From positions 1 to 9,308 of the forward strand of contig JAUWKC010000035.1 of the NCBI GenBank assembly GCA_030607345.1: a stretch of 9,308 nt of DNA, written 5' to 3'. Source of the stretch: Planctomycetota bacterium. GTDB lineage: Bacteria; Planctomycetota; Phycisphaerae; Sedimentisphaerales; SG8-4. Made by a program: the position numbers and the translations under genes. Of the stretch, positions 6,086 through 9,308 are shown in pieces (the stretch's first letter is position 1; every line of letters starts with the position of its first letter). Under the pieces are notes generated by a model that searched no databases, had not been told where the DNA came from, and saw only the letters and a program-made list of their open reading frames with translations.

Positions 6086-7108
6086 TCACGATGCTGCCGC
6101 ATGGGAGCGGTCCTGTTGCGGTTCTTTTGTGATTGCCACCGCGTACTTGCCTCCGGACTTGGCCGGCCGGCCGCGGAGAATAGGCCGACCTTCAAGAACA
6201 AGCTCAATCGGTTCGTCAATCCTTCTGTTCAGAAGCATAACGTCGCCGGTTCCAAGGTCCATAATCTGCTCGAAAGTCAGCGTGGTCGAGCCCAGATAAC
6301 CGTTGACACATACCGAGGTCTGCTGCAAATGAGCCAGGACCGCCCTGGCGACAGCCTCGGCGTCGAATCTCGTCGCCGACTGTTCGGTGCCCACAACCGG
6401 TTCCAGCTCGTCGCACAATATCACAACAGAGGCCTCCGTCTGGCCTTCGGGATTCTCTGGCTGACCGTTATCAAAGCCGAGCGCAATCTTACAGAGCTCT
6501 TCCGTGCCGCGAAGCTCCATCGGCAACTGCCCACGGACAACGGGACCTACCGGCTTAACCTTGACATTCCTTAAAGCAACGCAAAGCCCCTCGACAATAA
6601 TCGCTGCCATGTCCAGCAGAAGGGATTCCTCCAATTGCGACAGGTCTCTGCCGGAGTCCTCCTCGGGCTCCGACTCGCCGAGTAGCTGCCTTACCCAGGC
6701 AAAGGCCGTTTTCAGCGGTATCCAGACGAATCCGGCCGAGCCTCGCTCTTCGGCGCCGAAGGCAAGGTAATAATCATCCTGCTCGTCGCTCAGAGCTTTA
6801 TCGATAAACTCATCTGCAAAGTGTTCCGTAATCGATGTGGTCTTCGCAGTTATGTCACGGTGACACAAACTCCCGAATTTCTTGACTACAACGGGGATTA
6901 TTTTCTTTGCGACCTCCTCGAGTTTCTTAACCTGGATTCCCGCAAAACGATGAGGCTGATGCCAGTTGTACTCTGCGGCCTCCGGTTGAGCACTCTCCTG
7001 CGTCGGACTCGAGCCCACCACGGAAAGTAGCTGACGCACCTTTTCACCGCTCAGGTTAGACCTTGGTCGCCGAGTTCTCTCGCCGGCGGATTGTTCTGTG
7101 TCGCTCAT
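6086..7108 (-). CDS. fliM: Flagellar motor switch protein FliM (divergent)
   Basis: FliM is the middle C-ring protein, linking FliG to FliN and receiving phosphorylated CheY. The 340 residues show a FliM-type YNWHQPHRF entry (47-55) and a CheC-like middle domain (about 56-245) with LSQLEESLL at 156-164. The C-terminal SpoA domain (about 257-327) contains the hydrophobic/GDV core LGTGDVMLL (285-293). Two usual FliM signatures are weak. The N-terminal LSQxEIDALL-like helix appears only as LSGEKVRQLLS (19-29), displaced inward by a basic head. The GGxG motif of the middle domain is GESE (144-147). No break in the frame is seen. The start is the ATG overlapping the fliL stop, with an AAGGA about 12 bases upstream. 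FliY is an alternative name for some SpoA proteins, but the full FliM architecture followed by a separate fliN favours FliM. Confidence 0.88.
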   Translation of the reverse strand: MSDTEQSAGERTRRPRSNLSGEKVRQLLSVVGSSPTQESAQPEAAEYNWHQPHRFAGIQVKKLEEVAKKIIPVVVKKFGSLCHRDITAKTTSITEHFADEFIDKALSDEQDDYYLAFGAEERGSAGFVWIPLKTAFAWVRQLLGESEPEEDSGRDLSQLEESLLLDMAAIIVEGLCVALRNVKVKPVGPVVRGQLPMELRGTEELCKIALGFDNGQPENPEGQTEASVVILCDELEPVVGTEQSATRFDAEAVARAVLAHLQQTSVCVNGYLGSTTLTFEQIMDLGTGDVMLLNRRIDEPIELVLEGRPILRGRPAKSGGKYAVAITKEPQQDRSHAAAS

Positions 7109-7704
7109 TGTACGGCAAATTCCTTAAAAAGAATCTTCTTGATTTGGCCGGTGCTGTCAGGGAAAAGCTTCTCATTGAAGGCATCAAGTATCTGCATTTG
7201 TATACGCCGCAGATTATTGTCACCCCTGATATCGTCCAATGTCAGACTTGCAAGGTAGATGGTAAGCCAGTTCGTCAATAGCGGCTTTTTCTCGCCAAGA
7301 AAGGCGGCGCCTTTCTTCTGGTCCAGTTGATTGCCTATTGCCAGTGTAAGGGTCGCTCGCACATAGCGCGTCACACCGGGAACATTCAGATTTGCCACGA
7401 CGGGCTCCAGGTCATAATACCAGAGCTCCTTGGAATCTTCGGGGGCAGTGGCGGAACTCAAGTCTTTAGGCGCTGCCGGCTCCGGTTCGCCGGGGTTCTT
7501 GGCGGTCTCGGCGGGCTTTGTGCCGCGCATCCCGGCAAAGACCCTCCCGACGACAAAACCTACCCCTATGCAGACAATCGCAGCAACGGCCATTATTATC
7601 AATGGGACCATCCGGCCGGACGACTGCTTCTGCTCATTCTTGTCTTCCTGGGGACTTTCTTTTTCTTCCTGCTTTTCTGCCTTATTTTCATCTTCCTTTG
7701 CCAT
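7105..7704 (-). CDS. fliL: Flagellar basal body-associated protein FliL
   Basis: FliL is a single-pass inner-membrane protein that surrounds the stator units and supports torque. The 199-residue product has a highly charged cytoplasmic N-terminus (1-31, rich in Glu/Lys/Gln) and one transmembrane helix at about 33-55. A proline/alanine-rich linker (62-90) follows, then a periplasmic FliL domain (about 94-199) with YVRATLTLAI and the diagnostic C-terminal FKEFAVQ. The length is slightly above the usual 150-180, because of the long charged head and the linker. The ATG at 7704 has an upstream GGCGGA-type ribosome site. Its TGA stop overlaps the fliM ATG in an ATGA (7105-7108), so the two are translationally coupled. 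The fliL-fliM-fliN order is a classic arrangement and supports all three calls. Confidence 0.93.
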   Translation of the reverse strand: MAKEDENKAEKQEEKESPQEDKNEQKQSSGRMVPLIIMAVAAIVCIGVGFVVGRVFAGMRGTKPAETAKNPGEPEPAAPKDLSSATAPEDSKELWYYDLEPVVANLNVPGVTRYVRATLTLAIGNQLDQKKGAAFLGEKKPLLTNWLTIYLASLTLDDIRGDNNLRRIQMQILDAFNEKLFPDSTGQIKKILFKEFAVQ

Positions 7705-7755
7705 TTGTTCTTCCGCCTCAATAGTCCTTTACAGAAACCACAATAAAGCTCAACT

Positions 7756-9308
7756 TTAGCCCGCCTGCAGGCAGCCCTCACGCCGATACCGTCGAATCTT
7801 GTCCCGCAGCGTCCGGTCGCTGATGCCGAGGACCTTGGCAGCTTTGGTCTGGTTGCCCGAGTTTTGCTGCAGCGTTTCCAGAATCGCCTGCCGCTCCAAT
7901 CGTTCAAGCGGAACGCCGCCTAATCCGCCATTTAGCTCAACACTTCTGCCAACCCAGCCGGCTTTGCCGCCTGCCGGCTCCGGGCTTTGCCTGATTTCGC
8001 CGCCGTCGGGTCCCACGGTGTTGCCGCAGAAATAAGGTCCATCAAAAAGCCACCGTACGTCGGCCAGTGAGAGTGTTTCACCCGCACCCAGTATCAGGCA
8101 CGTCCTGACAACGTTTCGCAACTGACGAACATTGCCGGGCCAATGATACTTGGAGAATACATCCATCATTAGAGGCTCGAGCCTGGTAATCCGCCGATGA
8201 GCTTCGCGCGCATAGAGATTGACAAAGTACCATACCAGCTCGGGCAAATCTTCCGGCCGCTGCCTCAGAGGTGAAATGACCAGTCTTAAGCCGCTGAGAC
8301 GGTAGTAAAGGTCCTGGCGAAACCTGCCGCGTTCGACCTCACGAACCAACTCCTTGTTCGTAGTGCTTATTATCCGAACGTTGACTCTGATATTCTCGTT
8401 GCCGCCGACGCGCTCGAAATCCTGCTGCTCCAATACACGAAGAAGCTTCGCCTGAAACCTTGATGGCGTTTCTGTAACTTCATCCAGAAGCAGCGTCCCG
8501 CCGTGGGCCATTTCAAACCTTCCCCTGCGTTTGCTGTAAGCGCCCGTAAACGCCCCCTTTTCGTGACCGAACAATTCGCTTTCAAGAAGCGAGTCGCTCA
8601 GGGCGGCACAGTTGACCTTCACAAAGGGCCCCTGGGCCCTTTTACTTTTGTGATGGATAAGGTAAGAGAACAACTCCTTGCCCGTCCCGCTTTCACCGCT
8701 TATTAAGACCGGCGCCGAACTGGGCGCTATGCGCCTGGCCAACTCCACTGTATGAGCAAGCTTGGCGCTTTTGCCCACAATCTGATAAAGACACCGGGCA
8801 TTATCCTCGGCCGAGTCTATCCCGCAGACGTCGTGATTGGGTAAGAAACTGTCGAGTATCGTCTCGACTTTCTCACTATCCAGTGGTTTAATCATAAAGT
8901 CGCAACAGCCCATCCGAACAGCCTCCACCGCACCGGCGACGGCTCGCTTGAGCCGGGTATCTTGAGGTGATTTGCTCGGCGTTCCGTAATGACAAACTTC
9001 TTCTTTGGTCTCCGGCGAACATCCGAAATCCGGACCTGCCATCACGATGACCGGAAGCTCCGGTGTATGCCGCTTAATCTTCTGCAGCAGCACGCTGCCA
9101 AGCACGTGCTCCGAGGCACAGTTGCTTTGAGCAGATGTCTTCCTTGGCGCCTTAAGGATTCTCTCACTGACAAAGATGAGGTCGCAGCCGACACCTTCGA
9201 CAATGTCCGTCGCCGTCTTAACATCCCGCGCCAGACTTGCCCGAATGCCCTTACGGGCCAAAACCTGGAGCAAAACTCGTGCCGTTTCCGAGTCGTTCTC
9301 AATCACCA
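7756..9308 (-). CDS. Sigma-54-dependent activator, NtrC/FleQ type, degenerate receiver (5' truncated by window)
   Basis: This is a bacterial enhancer-binding protein expected to remodel sigma-54 RNA polymerase at flagellar promoters. The visible 516 residues hold three domains. Residues 1-150 are a receiver-like domain. Residues 175-405 are a AAA+ domain with Walker A GESGTGKE (204-211), the sigma-54 contact loop GAFTGA (251-256), Walker B TLLLDEV (271-277) and the conserved FRQDLYYRL segment (329-337). Residues 468-508 are a Fis-type helix-turn-helix ending LRDKIRRY. The receiver is abnormal. The phosphoacceptor position after DLIFV is Ser47, the usual Thr/Ser is Ala90, and about 40 extra residues separate Ser47 from the conserved Lys140. 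The frame stays open to the window edge, and the codon before the first full one (GTG, 9304-9306) reads NTG, so only a few N-terminal residues are probably missing. It lies 51 bases upstream of fliL, which fits a FleQ/FlrA-like flagellar regulator. That exact orthology is inferred. Confidence 0.9.
   Translation of the reverse strand, partial: VIENDSETARVLLQVLARKGIRASLARDVKTATDIVEGVGCDLIFVSERILKAPRKTSAQSNCASEHVLGSVLLQKIKRHTPELPVIVMAGPDFGCSPETKEEVCHYGTPSKSPQDTRLKRAVAGAVEAVRMGCCDFMIKPLDSEKVETILDSFLPNHDVCGIDSAEDNARCLYQIVGKSAKLAHTVELARRIAPSSAPVLISGESGTGKELFSYLIHHKSKRAQGPFVKVNCAALSDSLLESELFGHEKGAFTGAYSKRRGRFEMAHGGTLLLDEVTETPSRFQAKLLRVLEQQDFERVGGNENIRVNVRIISTTNKELVREVERGRFRQDLYYRLSGLRLVISPLRQRPEDLPELVWYFVNLYAREAHRRITRLEPLMMDVFSKYHWPGNVRQLRNVVRTCLILGAGETLSLADVRWLFDGPYFCGNTVGPDGGEIRQSPEPAGGKAGWVGRSVELNGGLGGVPLERLERQAILETLQQNSGNQTKAAKVLGISDRTLRDKIRRYRREGCLQAG

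Noticed and set aside
5864..6574. 236-residue plus-strand open frame, with other long plus-strand frames (5745-6299, 1087-1530)
   Set aside because: They lie antisense to fliM, fliN and the envelope genes, show no family features, and are expected shadows of GC-balanced coding sequence.
7105..9308. Sigma-54 -24/-12 promoter ahead of fliL or within the block
   Set aside because: No GG-N10-GC pair with good flanks was found on the minus strand in the gene spacers. The main promoter is presumably upstream of the window.

Overview
The window is one continuous flagellar gene block, entirely on the minus strand and read from high to low coordinates. Its order is: a truncated sigma-54-dependent activator (7756-9308), fliL, fliM, fliN, flhA, a small two-helix membrane protein, the flagellar sigma factor fliA, two small soluble proteins of unknown function, a coiled-coil envelope protein, an outer-membrane-type lipoprotein, and an flgM-like anti-sigma factor. 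There are no RNA genes, mobile elements, CRISPR arrays or long gene-free stretches. The largest gap is 131 bases, just before flgM.

The organism is a diderm, flagellated bacterium of roughly 50% GC, judged by eye. The divergent FliM and FliN, the small unrecognised proteins around fliA and the two envelope lipoproteins do not match the usual proteobacterial order (flhA-flhF-flhG-fliA). A planctomycete (Phycisphaerae-like) or another deep-branching diderm is my best guess. It rests on impression of the proteins and is not demonstrated.

Region by region: 7756-9308 holds the regulator, whose receiver domain lacks the phosphoacceptor aspartate while its AAA+ and Fis-type DNA-binding domains look intact. 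5602-7704 holds the motor and switch genes fliL, fliM and fliN. 3392-5527 holds the export gate gene flhA. 2096-3345 holds a translationally overlapping trio: membrane protein, fliA and a small basic/acidic protein. 420-2049 holds three further genes of unknown function with short gaps (15 and 10 bases within the trio), two of them coding for secreted or lipid-anchored proteins. 25-288 holds the flgM-like gene, preceded by an AT-rich spacer with a good sigma-28-type promoter.

Inferred logic: the sigma-54 activator starts the early/middle operon, which builds the switch and export gate and makes FliA. FliA then fires the promoter at 326-352, making its own inhibitor FlgM and probably the late genes beyond the window edge. 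The five uncharacterised proteins are co-transcribed candidates for lineage-specific flagellar or envelope parts, and they are the most novel content here.
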